Source: Butyriboletus loyo
Taxonomy: Eukaryota > Basidiomycota > Agaricomycetes > Boletales > Boletaceae
Direction of reading: 5' to 3'
Length of the DNA: 37,075 bases
NCBI GenBank assembly: GCA_038093515.1
Contig: JBBPSI010000233.1
Coordinates: forward strand, 1 to 37,075
The translations under genes and the position numbers were made by a program. Shown one piece after another: positions 11,800 to 23,701 of this stretch; the first letter of the stretch is position 1, and every line of letters begins with the position of its first letter. The notes beneath the pieces were generated by a model. The model was not told where the DNA came from. It saw only the letters and a list, made by a program, of their open reading frames with translations, and searched no databases.

Positions 11800-12388
11800 C
11801 TAATTGCCCTCTTTCGCAAGGTATTCCTGAATGCCCTCGACGATGACACCGTGATCGTCCTCCTGCTTCAACCCACTGACCACGATCACACCCACGATCC
11901 CCTCCACATTCTTCACCCGCACCGGAAACCCACCCCCATGACACCCATACACGCTCGGATCTGCCATCTCAAACTTGTCCTTCAACGACTCCTGCACATG
12001 CTTTCCCGGTTGCTCCATCCGCACCCGCATACACAACGACGACGTCCCCCACCTCAACACCACCGCTTCCTTCCGCTTCACCCAGTGCATATTGTCAGGG
12101 AGCGTGCCAGGACCCGAGGTCGCGAAGAACAGCAGCTGGGAAGAGTTGGCGTGTGCGATGTAGACGACGACGGGACGGACGTGTTTTCGTTGGCAGATGG
12201 TACGGATGATGGTGCCGAGCTCCCAGGCGACGTTACTGTCGAACGCCGGGAGCACGCAGGCGTCTTCTTGGGCTTTGAGCGACTCGACCTGTGTCCCACG
12301 GGGGCGCGATGGGATCAAACGATCGTTCAGCGTCGTTTACCGATACCGATTCGGGTGAGGGCGTAGGGGGACTTACTGTGAGCGACAT
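11800..12388 (-). CDS. UPF0303 / HbpS-like (DUF336) protein
   Basis: A small protein of the UPF0303 family, related to the HbpS/GlcG fold, some members of which bind heme. Its role in fungi is not established. Two exons (12388-12377 and 12288-11800) give 166 residues. The first exon codes only MSLT; the splice gives MSLTVESLKAQEDA, like the short N-terminal helix of the family. Conserved stretches are FDSNVAWELGTIIRTIC, RPVVVYI, LLFFATSGPGTLPDN, WVKRKEAVVLRWGTSS, YGCHGGGFPVRVK and GVIVVSGLKQEDDHGVIVE. The last region is the typical C-terminal signature. A search against UPF0303 would settle membership. Confidence 0.85.
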
Positions 12389-12973
12389 TAGCTTTGGGAT
12401 ACGCGGTGTAGCGATGATCTACGCTTGGGACGGAAACGGAAACGGAGGGAGCGTGTGGCAGTGGCCGTCAAGCTTTATATGCATGGGATGGCTGGCGTGA
12501 ACCCGACCAGATTTCGCACAGAGATACGCTGCATTGGGTCAGCGGCTCAATCGTCTTGGGCTCGGGTGGTCACGAGGACGACGTGAACGCGGTCCGGCCG
12601 GAGTCTCTCGCAACCCGGGCACTTGCGGTACACGTGTCGTGATGAACTATGTACCACCCTACCCCCCTGGTCGACGTCTGGAGTCGGTATTTCTTGTCTA
12701 CTTTTGTAGAGGGTTTTATAACGTGCACTGGCGCTGCTATCCCACCTGCCATAAGAATTTCGAGGTTCAAAATGGTTGTACGTTTCTTAACGCTTGATTT
12801 TTAGTGGTAACGTGTCTAGTAACATATATGCAAGAAGAAGAACACCAAGCTGCTCTTCTTCCCTCTATTTATGGGTGATAACATTTAGCCACTCGGCGTA
12901 TGTGAACCCTTTTCCAGCAGGCGGCTCCATAGCACTTCATAACCTGGCTATTGTCGACCGAGTGTGGCAGCGA
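12389..12973. other. Intergenic, UPF0303 promoter side and COG6 3' flank
   Basis: No gene is supported. Short frames on + lack motifs. The region should hold the UPF0303 promoter (its start is at 12388 on the minus strand) and the COG6 3' untranslated region. Confidence 0.4.
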
Positions 12974-15786
12974 TCAAGAGTCGTCCTCCTCGAGCCCGAA
13001 TATCTGCCTCAACAACTCCACTTGTCCAAATGGCCGCTCTCCTCCTAGAACCACACTCCCCGCGACGTACTTTCCTCGTGCGCTCTCTGCCCGTACCTCT
13101 TCACACAGTGCACTGTACGCGCGGACGAGTCGCCGCAGTGCACCACGATGCACCTGCCCAGCAAGAAGCGACGAGGAAAGCGGGAACAGACGTGGGGATG
13201 AGATCACGTCCGGAGTAGACAGCCAAAGAGAGAATTTCCCAAGGGCTTTGGCCAGCGCCTCTGGTTCAGTCGCAGGAAGACGAGAGAGCGGGGTCTGTGT
13301 ATTGACGTCGCAGAGGCAAAGGATTCGTGGTAGAAAATGAGCATCGTCGCATAGGGTGGGCAAGACACGGCGAGGGACTTACTGCGGGATCCTTCGTCTC
13401 CAAAGTACGTATTGCGTCGCTGAGAGAGGCATCCTTCAGAATATCTTCATACTGTGGTTGCGATGCGATGGTAGTAGTCCAAACATGTACAAATGACGGA
13501 ATAATGTAGAATAAACTTACATGCTCGTCCTCGAGTAGTCGCACCCTCTCCTCGATATCGTCCTTCACTTCTTTCCGCTTATCTTCCGTGAACGAAAATG
13601 ACTCTAGCACGTTCTTATCATGCATGCGAGTGGGACGTGAAGTACACAAGAAGCTCGAGCCAACGAACACACGTACCTCCAAATAACCCAGACAATTCAA
13701 TACAAATACCGCACGATCCCATCTCGGACGCAACCTCGCCTTTTCCTGTGCAGCGGCAGCACACATAGTGACAGCAGGGTCGACCATGACATCCAGGATG
13801 CGTCGGAACCCCGTGCTTGCCTCAGAGGGATCAGAGGAGCCTTCGCTGAGAAGGGAAGAATCATAGACGAGCATGATTTCACGCAGGAGTTGGGCATGGT
13901 CGATGATTGAATGCGGAGGAGAAAGAGATGGGTCGTTGATGTCCTGTGGGATTCGTTGACGCGCGTATGAGCCAAGGAGTCAAAGTAAACGCAGTAGGTG
14001 GCGAACCAGGGGTATACGATGCAAGGCACGTCCTTGGGCTTCTATCGAGTCGAAGAAGACTTTGTAACTGACCCCTGTTATCCTAGAGTATGGTCATGCA
14101 TTGTGGTCAACTCTTCAGGAAATAGAGAAATGCTTACTCCTGGAGTGTCTGTGAAAGCAGAGACTGGTCCCCGATCGTCCGTTGCATAGTAAGCATGTAG
14201 TACTGCAGAAGATTGGCAACCTTGTACGATAGAATGCTGCTTTCTTGTGCCCGTACAATTTGCAGAACTCGAACCTGCATTAGAGTCCGTCAGCCGAACG
14301 AGCAACGACAATGACAGTTATGCGTGTTAAACGCCTCCCTCACCTTGAGTGGCACACAGAGCTTACCCACGGAAGAATTCAACAACTCCTTTACCCATTC
14401 CTCTTCTTCACTTCCATTAAATGTCCGTGCGGCTCCTACCATGCGCACCTGACCGTTCAAACCGAAGAGACTTTCCAGGAACTCGCATTCTGCAGCTATT
14501 GCCTGATGGACCCATGCAAGCATGTCACCAACATATCGAATAGGATCATGCGCATGTAGTTCAATTGGTCGCGGGAATCCAGACGGACCGCCACGAGTTA
14601 GAGCGTCGAGGAAGAGTGTGAGGAGTGTACTTTGCCTCGCCTCCGAGAGGAAGGTGAGGGCATCGCTGAGTGATCCGGTTGATATGTGTGGCCAGAAAAA
14701 TGATATACAATACGTACGACAATAATTCGGGCCGCTGCGAAAGCCGACGGATAGCTTCACACATGATTGAACCAACTTCAAGTTGGCTTTCCCTTCCTAT
14801 CCTGCGGAATTCGAACGCCAACCAGCGGTAGATCTTGTCGTAACCTTGTTCGAGATACGAAGATGTCGTGGCCATTATATCCATACTGTGCCAAATAGAC
14901 TCGCTGAGATTGCAAAAATATTATGATGAAAGACGAATTACCCTGCCTTGGTCGGACCGTCCTCTCCAGACATCAACACTCTACAATCGCCTCGAATTCG
15001 CTCGGTCTTGTTCATAGCCGAGAAAAAAAGGGGACCAAGTGAAATTTCGCGAGAAGTGATAGCCTCAACTTCCTCGTCATTGAGCGTGAAACGATCGAGA
15101 AACAATAGTACGATGGATTTTCGTGTTTCCACCTCCTGCCTTGGATACGATGCTCATGGACACAGTTCACCTAGTGAGATCAAGCGCCTACCTCTCGTAT
15201 CTCAGGCTTTCTGCTTGCTCGAGCAGCGACCGGCTCGCCCCTTCCATTAACTTGAGTCGAGCATCAGCATCATCACAATGTTGTCGCATCCCTGTCACGA
15301 TATTTTGCAGGTCGTCTAGTTTCTAGAAATGTCGTGTGTATCAACCGAATGAAAACGGGGAAACTATCGGCATACTTGATCAACTTCTCCAAACGCTTTC
15401 AGGAAATGCTGACTGCCCTCCGCGAGCCTGTGCTCCAGGTCTCTCTGAAGGTTCTTGCGCACGCGCGCCACGGTTTCGTTGGCAACATCTACACTGTCCC
15501 TTGGTGCAGTTCCTTCAGAACCTAGGTCGCTCCAGCTATCGTCGTCGTCGTCGTCGTTGACATTTTGCTCCGGACTCTGAATGTGGGAAAGGGCAGCGAT
15601 GGAAGCGGATGGTGTGTTGTATAATTGCGAGAGTGTTTGCAGTGCTTCTGTTGTCGCTGGATCTGTGAAGGTGGTTCCCAGTATTTTACGCAATCGTAGG
15701 GTTATTGGGTTGCGAGAAGACGTTGAAGAGAGTCCATGTTGTTGAGGTGATGTACTCGAGGACGGGGATGATACAACAAGCGACAT
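12974..15786 (-). CDS. COG6: Conserved oligomeric Golgi complex subunit 6
   Basis: A subunit of lobe B of the COG tethering complex, which acts in retrograde intra-Golgi transport. Eleven exons (15786-15376, 15322-15192, 15139-14942, 14885-14718, 14665-14344, 14274-14138, 14082-14007, 13943-13677, 13613-13521, 13451-13383, 13294-12974) join in frame to 730 residues. The N-terminus has NPITLRLRKILGTTF and EALQTLSQLYN, followed by coiled-coil segments. The centre has SSYLEQGYDKIYRWLAFEFR, RRLSQRPELLSDALTFL, LFLDALTRGGP, PIELHAHDPIRYVGDMLAWV and HQAIAAECEFLE, a diagnostic run for COG6. The C-terminal part (RWDRAVFVLNCLGYLENVLE, FSFTEDKRKEV) is also family-like. All splice phases agree, so the gene appears intact. 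Its 5' end faces the orphan gene on +. Confidence 0.95.
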
Positions 15787-16140
15787 CGAGCGAACCCGTC
15801 CAAGTCACACGATGCCAGCTTGGTGCAATGGCCAGATTCAACGTATCCTGACTCATAACGATCATTGTTGATTTAGCCCAGCGCACAACGTTCCTATCCT
15901 TGCGAGTGCGCTCTCGCGAATTGCTGTGATGGGTGACCCGGGCTCTAGAGACTGGTTTCTTCGCTCCGTGAGTGGGCTCTCGCCTCCTTGGTTGAAATCG
16001 TCAACCCATCAACAAACAGTCTCCTTGATCACGTCGCACTGCGAGTCCGACTCCCCTCGTGTCAGGTACCTGGACTTTCTCGTCGATCTATCGATCCGAA
16101 CTAAATTTTATCCGCGCTGACTCTCGGCATACACCTCAAA
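15787..16140. promoter_or_regulatory. Divergent region between COG6 and the orphan gene
   Basis: This holds the COG6 promoter and probably the 5' part of the gene on the plus strand. A frame at about 15926-16120 ends at a stop and might be an early exon of that gene, but I could not join it reliably. Confidence 0.35.
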
Positions 16141-18234
16141 CCTCAAACTCGGAAGGTGATCGAGACCATTATCGTGAAAGCTGGTGATGCTAAGACAGAT
16201 TTGCCAAGCGATTTCTCCCAGCCACCAGGAATTGTTCGATTCACCTCTGTACGATTTCCACATCTAGCGTACATAGTGACTGGCTCCTTGCAGAGACGTC
16301 TTGTTGGATACCAAGTTGTCGATATCAGTGCATCACCGCAAGAATTTTCATGGTTTCCCTGGATCTACGAGACGTCTTGTGTGAAGCACATGGAGAGGAT
16401 GGGAAGCAGTATGAGTTTATTTCTGTCGCTGACTTCATTGCTCTCTAAAGCTCCGGTAGTGTCCCGCAAGACCAAGAGGAAAGTTGAAGTTATGATTGGC
16501 ATCCAATCGGTGTATTTTATAACTCTGACTCGTTCTCTTTTCTGAGCTTGTGGAGTAGCTTTCCTCGACTGCCAGTGAAATCGTGGCGTCTTGCTCCAGG
16601 TTTCGCGTTTTGATCATCGGCGAGGTGCTGCTCACACCTCGTTGATTGAGCATGCCCTGCGGGAGTATTTTCCCCAAGGTGGGCTTGATTGTCTAACGGT
16701 CCCTCTCGACCCGGGAACGGGAAAGGCCATTGCCAAGTGGCCACCAGATGTTGCTCGCATCCTCAAACCTGTTGCCCTCACCCATGACCATGTCGTGGTC
16801 GTCATCACCAACCATACAGACCGCGAGACCGGGGACCTATTTCTTGGGACTGACGATGCAGGTCAGACGCACACGGCCGAGGTTGACCAAGTAAGTTCCC
16901 TTTTTTGGGAACACAAGTTAGTTTTTGCAGGGCTGACATCACGAACAATCAGTCTCGAAAGTTGATTTTCGTTCCACAGCCCGGCATTGGTAAATCTGCA
17001 TTGATAAACAAATTATTCGGTGTCGCTGGCGTATGCGCAGGAAGATGAACTCGAATCTACTGACGAAATCCGCGAACAGTGTCTCAAGCCACTCTGCTAT
17101 TCACCTTTTTTTCATAATTTCCTCAGGTATGGCGGTATCGCCCGTACACACACCGCCACACACGGTGTCCAGGTCTCATGGAGATTAACAACAGGGCTGG
17201 TCGACGTCAACTGGTCCATTTCGAATTGCATACAAGTACGTCCGTTGAGTTGTCGACCCCCCTATCATTCATCCTGTGTGACATATTAGATAGCCTGGGA
17301 ATGTTTCTGGTGTATAGTTATAAATTAGAACTGCCCGGGAAATTGATCATGCCAACTGTCGGTGAAAGGCGCTTTCTACCGTATATTCTAGTGCCAAGGT
17401 TGCATTCGAATCGAGCTGTTCGTGTCTAACGCTCGTACCAAGTTGCATCTAAATGCATTAATCTTGTGAGTGATCATGTCACATGACCTCGGAAGCCTCG
17501 AGTGTTAAACCTCCTGCATCATGTTTCTCTTGCCTGCTTCTGCAACAATGTTGAACACTATCAATTACAAAACTATCCTCTGACCACATGGATATACATA
17601 TACTCTCGACATGCTTGAGTTATCTGTTCGTTTTCATGGTGTCGTTTGCTTCCGAGACCTCCCTGAGCATATTGTGAGTTCTCCTACACAACAGTGAAGT
17701 CTTGTGCAACCAGCGACACCCCTACTCAGCCTGTGTGAGTCTCCATTCACCTCCCAGACGAATGTGCAGGATTATTGCCCATTGTGCATGATATGTCGAA
17801 AGGCAACCTTGCTGCCATGAGTTCCTCGCCATTATTTGTTGGCAGGCTATGTTCCCATTCCTCCCACTCCCGTCTCATTTTGAGCCCACTGACACATGTC
17901 ACTGGCAATGGCTGGCGAAAAAAATTAAATCGGGCACTGCTTGATTGCAGACCCCCTTCTCGATTCCAAGCACCCAGGATGCCACCGCTTGATGCGAGAG
18001 TTATTCTGGACGGCGTTTATTTCTGCATTCCCTGAATTCCCTTCTGGTAACTGGCCTCGTTGGAATACATTGATTGCAATGGAAGGAGATTTTATATCAC
18101 GTTGGTTCTTGAGCGATGAGGATGAGGAGTTGGATGCTCATTTGTTAGATACACCACTTGCAATCCAACTCACCATATGGGAGCAGTTCAAAAGTATTGT
18201 TGATGACGTACTGTGGATCCCTTCCACTCAATGA
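16141..18234 (+). CDS. Uncharacterised Agaricomycete-type protein, exon model incomplete
   Basis: I see several coding-like blocks on + separated by probable introns. The first (16150-16540) reads RFPHLAYIVTGSLQRRLVGY and EFSWFPWIYE. The second (about 16600-16890) reads DHRRGAAHTSLIEHALREYF, LDPGTGKAIAKWPPDV and THDHVVVVITNHTDRETGDLF, followed by a GT-AG intron (16891-16952). The last (17950-18234) reads LFWTAFISAFPEFPSGNWPRW and DEELDAHLLDTPLAIQLTIW and stops at 18234. I recognise this layout only as an orphan family of mushroom-forming fungi without known function. No ATG could be fixed, and the region 17000-17900 does not give a clean exon chain, so the gene may be partly degraded. I make no functional claim. 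Confidence 0.5.
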
Positions 18235-18755
18235 TTCTGTACTCGCTTTCGTTTCAGCAACATTTAGTAGATATCGATATCTTCCTGATATTTGATCAAC
18301 ACACTCCATGACAGCAGTGCAATGTATTGTCAGGGACCCTGGATTGGGTATATAGGAAGATAGAAATGATACGGTAAAGGGATCTTTATCGTTTGCATGA
18401 TCGCTTACCGTCGACCCGAATGTCAAGAGTTAGTGCGTACTCCGCACACCGTCGTCGTGAGCCTCTCGGCCCACAATTGGGCAACTACGCCATGCCATGT
18501 TCTTACTGGCCTTCCTTTTTTGACCTACCACGTGTTGCACCAAAGTTGCTTCGAAAAGGCTGCCCTTGAGCCGCGTGCGGCTGTCACAACAGCCTCTTTC
18601 GACCCGAAGCACGCTCCCAGTGAAAAGCCCTTCAGCGCTCGAATCGTGGTGGTTGCTTTTCAGTGCGCGCGTGCCTCGGCCGAGTCACATCAGGTATACT
18701 TCGATCGACACCTGCGTGTTGAACGCGTTTCAAGTACTAATCTTTCCGAGGGAAA
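18235..18755. other. Intergenic, upstream of the coiled-coil gene
   Basis: Open frames here show no recognisable domain. The interval probably contains the promoter and 5' untranslated region of the gene that starts at 18756. Confidence 0.35.
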
Positions 18756-20295
18756 ATGTATGGGTACGTTCCCTCTTGTGTCTCTTCCATCGTCGTCGTT
18801 TTCTTAGTATTACGGTGTTCTCTGCACATGCAGACACAAACTTGATATACATGGGGATGGAGACGGGCATGGGCGAGACTCGGAATGTAGTTCTGGAGGT
18901 CCTTTGTCAGTGGTCGTATATGGGTGCGTGCTCCCTTTGAACGGTTCCCTCGGTGATAACCTCGCCCGATTCACTGTTCATCGATCATCGACATCATTCA
19001 TATCAGGTCATCATCCCAAGAAACTACCCCGTTGCTACCTGGGAAAACACAGCGCAAGATATCTCAAGTCGGATTCAAGTTCATCATATACAGCCTGTTC
19101 GCGTTCATGGCCTTCCTGTTCGTCGGCGCCAATTTGTACATGCACTTTAAGAACTGTCCCTTGTACCCATCGGCCATGGACGCCATTCGTCATGGTTGGG
19201 AGAAAGAAGTGGCGCAACACGAGGTGGTACGAGAAGGATGGCAGCTTGAGAAACAGGAACATGCCGTCCTCGAGGAGGGGTGGAAGCTTCAGACGGAATG
19301 TCATGAAAGGGACGTGGCGCGTCGGATTCGGGAGGAAGACGAGCGTCAAGAACGGGTGAGGCAAGAATGGTCTCGAGAATTCGAGCGGCGTGCGCGCGAG
19401 GTCGAAGAATACGAAAAGGCAGTTGTACACAGGGTACGCGAAGAGCAAGAACGTCAAGAGAGGGTCCGGAAGGAGTGGGCTCAAGAGGTAGAGGAGATGG
19501 AGCGCCGAGAAAATCAACGCCGAGAAATTGAACGAGAGAAGTGGCGGCGTGAAGTGGAAGATCACGATCGAATCGAGGAGGAGCGCAGGAAACGCGAGGA
19601 AGAAGAACGCCAGAAACTCGACATGTTTTGGGGTGGCGTTGAGGCGCATACATGCACCACTTACGCAACCAGGGAGTACACTGCACAACTCATGAACTTG
19701 CCCGCAACTTGGGAGCATCGAGTGGAGGCATGCAAGGTTACACCACTTGAAGTCCATGGGATCTCGTATCTACCGACGACCTGCGAAGACAGGGTAGGTG
19801 ATTCTTCCATTAGGATGTTCAGGAGACTGAGACCGTATCAGGGCCCTGGCGTTGTGATAGGTCGATGGAAAATTAACCAACAAGAACCAGACTGCACAAC
19901 ATTCTGGGATTCGTACAAAGACAAGGTAACCCCCTGCCATTGGCAAGTGTCGCATTCGTGCTGAAACAAAAACAAAAACACAGGGTTGCACCTCACCAGG
20001 ATCCGGGAAGAAGGCAAGACTCGATTTCCTAGAGAACGTATATCAGGACTGACCACTTCATCAGTACATCAAGCATAAACTGATGAACCTTCCTGAGGAT
20101 AGCAACTGGCGAGAATTCTGTGCCACGACGCCAGCCCAATTCGACCATATGCAATTCCGAGGCGCACAGGAATGCTTGCGAACAGTACGTACATTTTGAG
20201 AATCTGTGAGCTCGACTGAACTGTCCCGCGTCCATCTGCATCTGTAGTTTTGGGGCGTGTATGGTCGATGGGAAATAGATGACAGCGACTGTTGA
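18756..20295 (+). CDS. Membrane-anchored coiled-coil protein with C-terminal Cys/Trp domain (basidiomycete family, function unknown)
   Basis: Six exons (18756-18763, 18834-18923, 19007-19925, 19984-20013, 20065-20184, 20248-20295) join in frame to 404 residues. After a Gly/His-rich start comes ETTPLLPGK, then one membrane helix (FIIYSLFAFMAFLFVGANLYM). About 160 residues of Arg/Glu-rich coiled coil follow, with repeats such as RVREEQERQERVRKEW. The C-terminal domain starts DMFWGGVEAHTCTTYATREY and has regularly spaced Cys and Trp: EACKVTP, CEDRVG, GRWKINQQEPDCTTFW, GCTSPGSGKK, NWREFCATTPAQF, FWGVYGRWEIDDSDC. The half-repeat GRW-x5-10-DC occurs twice and ends the protein. I know this architecture from basidiomycete hypothetical proteins; its role is unknown. 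The intron at 20014-20064 has a GC donor. Exon 1 is only eight bases, and the start was chosen because it joins in phase. Confidence 0.75.
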
Positions 20296-20934
20296 ACGTG
20301 TCTTTGCCCCTTCTAGGTTCCTCTCGAGAGTTTTTCCGATTGTATGCTTTTGGATCGCTTTCTGTGGCCTCTTATTTCGTAGATAATCTGGCACGTTTTG
20401 CATTCTGTACATGGTACTGTGATCGAACTCGAGCTTGATCGGTTATTGGACGGGCATCGCTACATCAAACGAAGAAGAAGAGGGGGCAGCATGAAAAATA
20501 CTTTGCATATTCTGTATCCCAGTCACATTAACATTAACATTAACATTAACATCACATCGTGCGCGAATCTGATCTCGCAGGTTGCCAGTGATATACTCTG
20601 GGCGGTTTCTATCTATCACACAAGTCTTGTAACGTCACGAGATGGACTCTTGAGCGTAGTGGTGGCTCTGCCAGTGGCTTCTTCGTTCGCGACAGACTGC
20701 ACGCGGACTCGTACCGGTCCTTGACAATAGCGTGAGCATCCTTCCTGGTAGCATCATATTAATTCAGCGTCGGAGATATCCTACATACCGGGGATGGTTA
20801 TAGGATACTGCAAGGCGAGTTCGAATTTGTCCGCTCACCAAGGTAGCACCCCGTCTGGAAACACACAGAGCGCTCGCAGCAAAGTACATACGAGCGCTAC
20901 AACCGACCCCGCTACAAACACACAACCGACGACA
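20296..20934. other. Intergenic between converging genes
   Basis: No gene is supported between the coiled-coil gene (+) and the Vid28 homologue (-). The only notable element is the short hexanucleotide tandem repeat listed separately. Confidence 0.45.
20525..20552. repeat. Hexanucleotide tandem repeat (ACATTA)
   Basis: Four perfect ACATTA units plus a partial fifth (ACAT). It is not telomeric (fungal telomeres are mostly TTAGGG) and it is short, so an ordinary microsatellite is likely. Confidence 0.85.
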
Positions 20935-23701
20935 TCAAAGCATATCCCCGATCGCACACGTATCCATCAAATCCAACACTCTCCTCGCCAGTCCCGCTGC
21001 GTCCCTGTCATCCTGGCGTCTCGCAGACCCTGTCAAATACCTCAACGTCGACACGAACTTCGCGTCGATGAACTCTTGTCGTCGTCTCGGATTACTCGTC
21101 AGCAGACTAAGCACACACGACACGAGCGGGGAGCGGACACCCGATCTCCCGTCCGCCATGCACGAGTGCATGAGGTCGAGAATAGGCGGGTGTGTAAAGA
21201 TGAGATCTTGCTGTGCCCGCGTGCCGTTGGAGAGGTTGCCGAGGAAGTAGGCGGTCTGAAAGCGGGGATGAGATAAGTGAGGAGTGTGTGATATGCAATT
21301 GGGAGGGACATACCTCGCGCATTACTGGCTCGCTGGAAGAGTCGAGGCCTATGGAAATGCAGCTCGCAACGAGATCCTCCCCCATCGAGCTGAAAATGAG
21401 GGCGATGCCTTCTTCGTCCTCGGCGAGATTCCGAAAAATGCAAAATGCCTGTTCTTGGATCTGAGAATCTACATCGTTTACGAGTCTGGGAATAGATTCA
21501 AGTAGTAGTACGTCAGGAAGATAGATGCCAAACGACATACTCGGCAAGGTGAGTCCATCCAAAGTGCGTCATGACCATCCCTTTCGTAGAAAGGCTGCTC
21601 TTGCATAACAAGTTTTTCAGTGTCCACAGGACGCTTACCCGAACCCCTGAATCTTCGATTCTAGAAAGCTGCATCAACCTCGGAAGTAAGCCGTCCGCGA
21701 GCATGACCTTGTCGACCATTCTCCTAAGCAGACTCCCACGAGTTCGCAACATACTGCTCACCGGTCTCAGAGGCGAAAAGTCGTTTACGAGATTGCACAC
21801 GACAGCTAACGCGGCAGACGTGACTCTCAGATCTTCGTCTTCCTTCTTGAATACCTGGTACAAAGCCAGTGCAGCTCCGCTGTCGGTGAGGTTCGTTCGT
21901 ATTATCGCAGCATCACGGCTGAGTGCTCGGATGCACTGACAAGCCGCTACACGCACCCCTACACATTTATGCGTAAGACATGTTCGGACGAGAGGTATCA
22001 ACTGGATGTTGTCAGCTAGATCCCGTTTGATGACTTTGTCGAAGAGCGCAATGGAGGCTATTGCCATGAGGGCTGCCTGCGCGATGAATCAAGAGAGTGG
22101 AGATGAACGATGGAAAAGGTGGTAAAGGGCACGCGCAGACCTCTCGGAGGATGACTCTACTCTCAGACTCATCCAAATCCCAGTCTGAAGGGCTGTCAAT
22201 GGGAGTGACGGATTTAACAAGGGCCGCTACGTTCGCTAGGACTCCGCGATCGTATACCTCTAGGCAGATATCCTTTTCGTCTCTGACTAGCAAAGCTGCC
22301 CAAAGCATCATTGAGAGTATTTTGTGTCAATGGAGAAATGGTACGAACAGAGGATGTGACAGGCTTTAATTTGGTTTTTGGGAGACTCCGAATGCAAACT
22401 CAGGATGCGGTTGAGAACTTGAATGACAGTGAGCACGGCTGCAGGGTCCACCGTACCTGCGTGGTTACTTGCTTGCGCACGGATGATATTTGTAACACTT
22501 ATTTCCACCATACTGAGCAGAATGTATAGATAATGATCTCAAGAAACTCACCAGAGTGATGCTGCGAGTTGGACATCCGTGACACGACTCTTGGTCAAGG
22601 ATAAAACCAAAGCAATAGTAGTTGCAGCTACATGCGGAATGACTATCAAGCACGTGTATGCATTGAGTGTGCTTACTACCGTCAGGAGGTACCCTTGACA
22701 ATGCAGTAACGACGGGTGGGTTGTCCAGAGCGAGAGCGGCAAGGGCACATAACGCGGCATCTTGTGCCTAAGCTCGTTATCTGATCAACCATCCAAACAC
22801 AGACCGCGAGCAAAATACATGCCTTGATATCCTTCATCTGAATCATCGCAATCAAAGTGCGCATGACCCAGGCACTGTGTCTGCTAGTGACGTATAACTC
22901 CCAGCCCCTCACCCAATCGCGCCTACTTTTAACTTCCCGCTGGCGTTCCGAACGTGGGAGCCATTCAATGACGGCAGTTCTGTGAACGTCCGTGCGAACT
23001 GCAGCTCCAATGAGTTGGGCAATGGGAACTGAAGCCTGCGTTGAAGAATCGGCCAAAAGAGGCAGGAACACCTCTAAGCAGTCGAACTAGAGATAAAAGT
23101 ATCTGTCTATACGCATCATGTACCCAGAGACTACAACGGACCTCGAAGAGATAGTTGAGCGCAATCTTTGCCTCGGATCGGAATTGAGTGGAATATGTTC
23201 GGATCGGAGCAAGAGTGGGACCAGTGACTTCGATGATAGCGCTGGCAAGTACACGTAAGGCACGTGCGAGCGCGGACCTGAAGGAGATGATCAAGAGAGC
23301 CTGCGTGCTAGATAAGGCATAGACGATCGCTTGGAGTGCATTTGCCCGAAGCAAGCTTGCAAGTGCAGCCTCAGAGCCTGTTGAAAAGAAAGGGAAGATA
23401 AGAGAGCCGTGCATGGGACTGCTTGTGCTTACCGTAGGAGATTGAAGATATGATATGCGCTGCCTCGACACGGATATCATCTTGTGAGCCCTGGGGTTCC
23501 TCGGACGTGGGCGGGTGGTTAAGGCAGTCTACGAGGCTTGAGTTGGGGGTGAATGTGAATGTGGATTCTGGATGCATGGATGGGCACGCACGAGTGAATG
23601 AAGGCAGTATCGCGAGCGAGGGCAATTTTTGCGGATGGGTTTCCGATGACGGTGTTCTTGAGCTGCTTGAGGGACGTCGTTGTGATCTGTCGCACCGTCA
23701 T
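20935..23701 (-). CDS. VID28: Vid28 / Gid5 / ARMC8 armadillo-repeat subunit of the GID/CTLH ubiquitin ligase
   Basis: An armadillo scaffold of the GID/CTLH E3 ligase, which in yeast targets gluconeogenic enzymes for degradation. The start at 23701 gives TTTSLKQLKNTVIGNPSAK, like the first ARMC8 helices. Exon 1 (23701-23592) and exon 2 (23536-23433) join in phase at HS/LVDCLNHPP, and exon 2 includes DDIRVEAAHIISSISYG. The central run is diagnostic: LIPLVRTCLTHKCVGVRVAA, CQCIRALSRDAAIIRTNL, YQVFKKEDEDLRVTSAALA, VCNLVNDFSPLRPV, LLPRLMQLSRIEDSGVRVSV and WTLKNLLCKSS. The C-terminus has IQEQAFCIFRNLAEDEE and ILDLMHSC-like LMHSCMADGRSGVRS. A short insertion (SSMLRTRGSLLRRM) follows SPLRPV; it is not a removable intron because 38 bases would break the frame. 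I did not fix every intron in 22.0-23.4 kb. Confidence 0.92.

Noticed and set aside
16960..17040. P-loop-like GIGKSALINKLFG on +
   Set aside because: The first glycine of Walker A is replaced (PQPGIGKS), no later GTPase motifs follow, and a stop comes within 15 codons. The flanking blocks fit an orphan family without a GTPase domain, so the match is probably chance.
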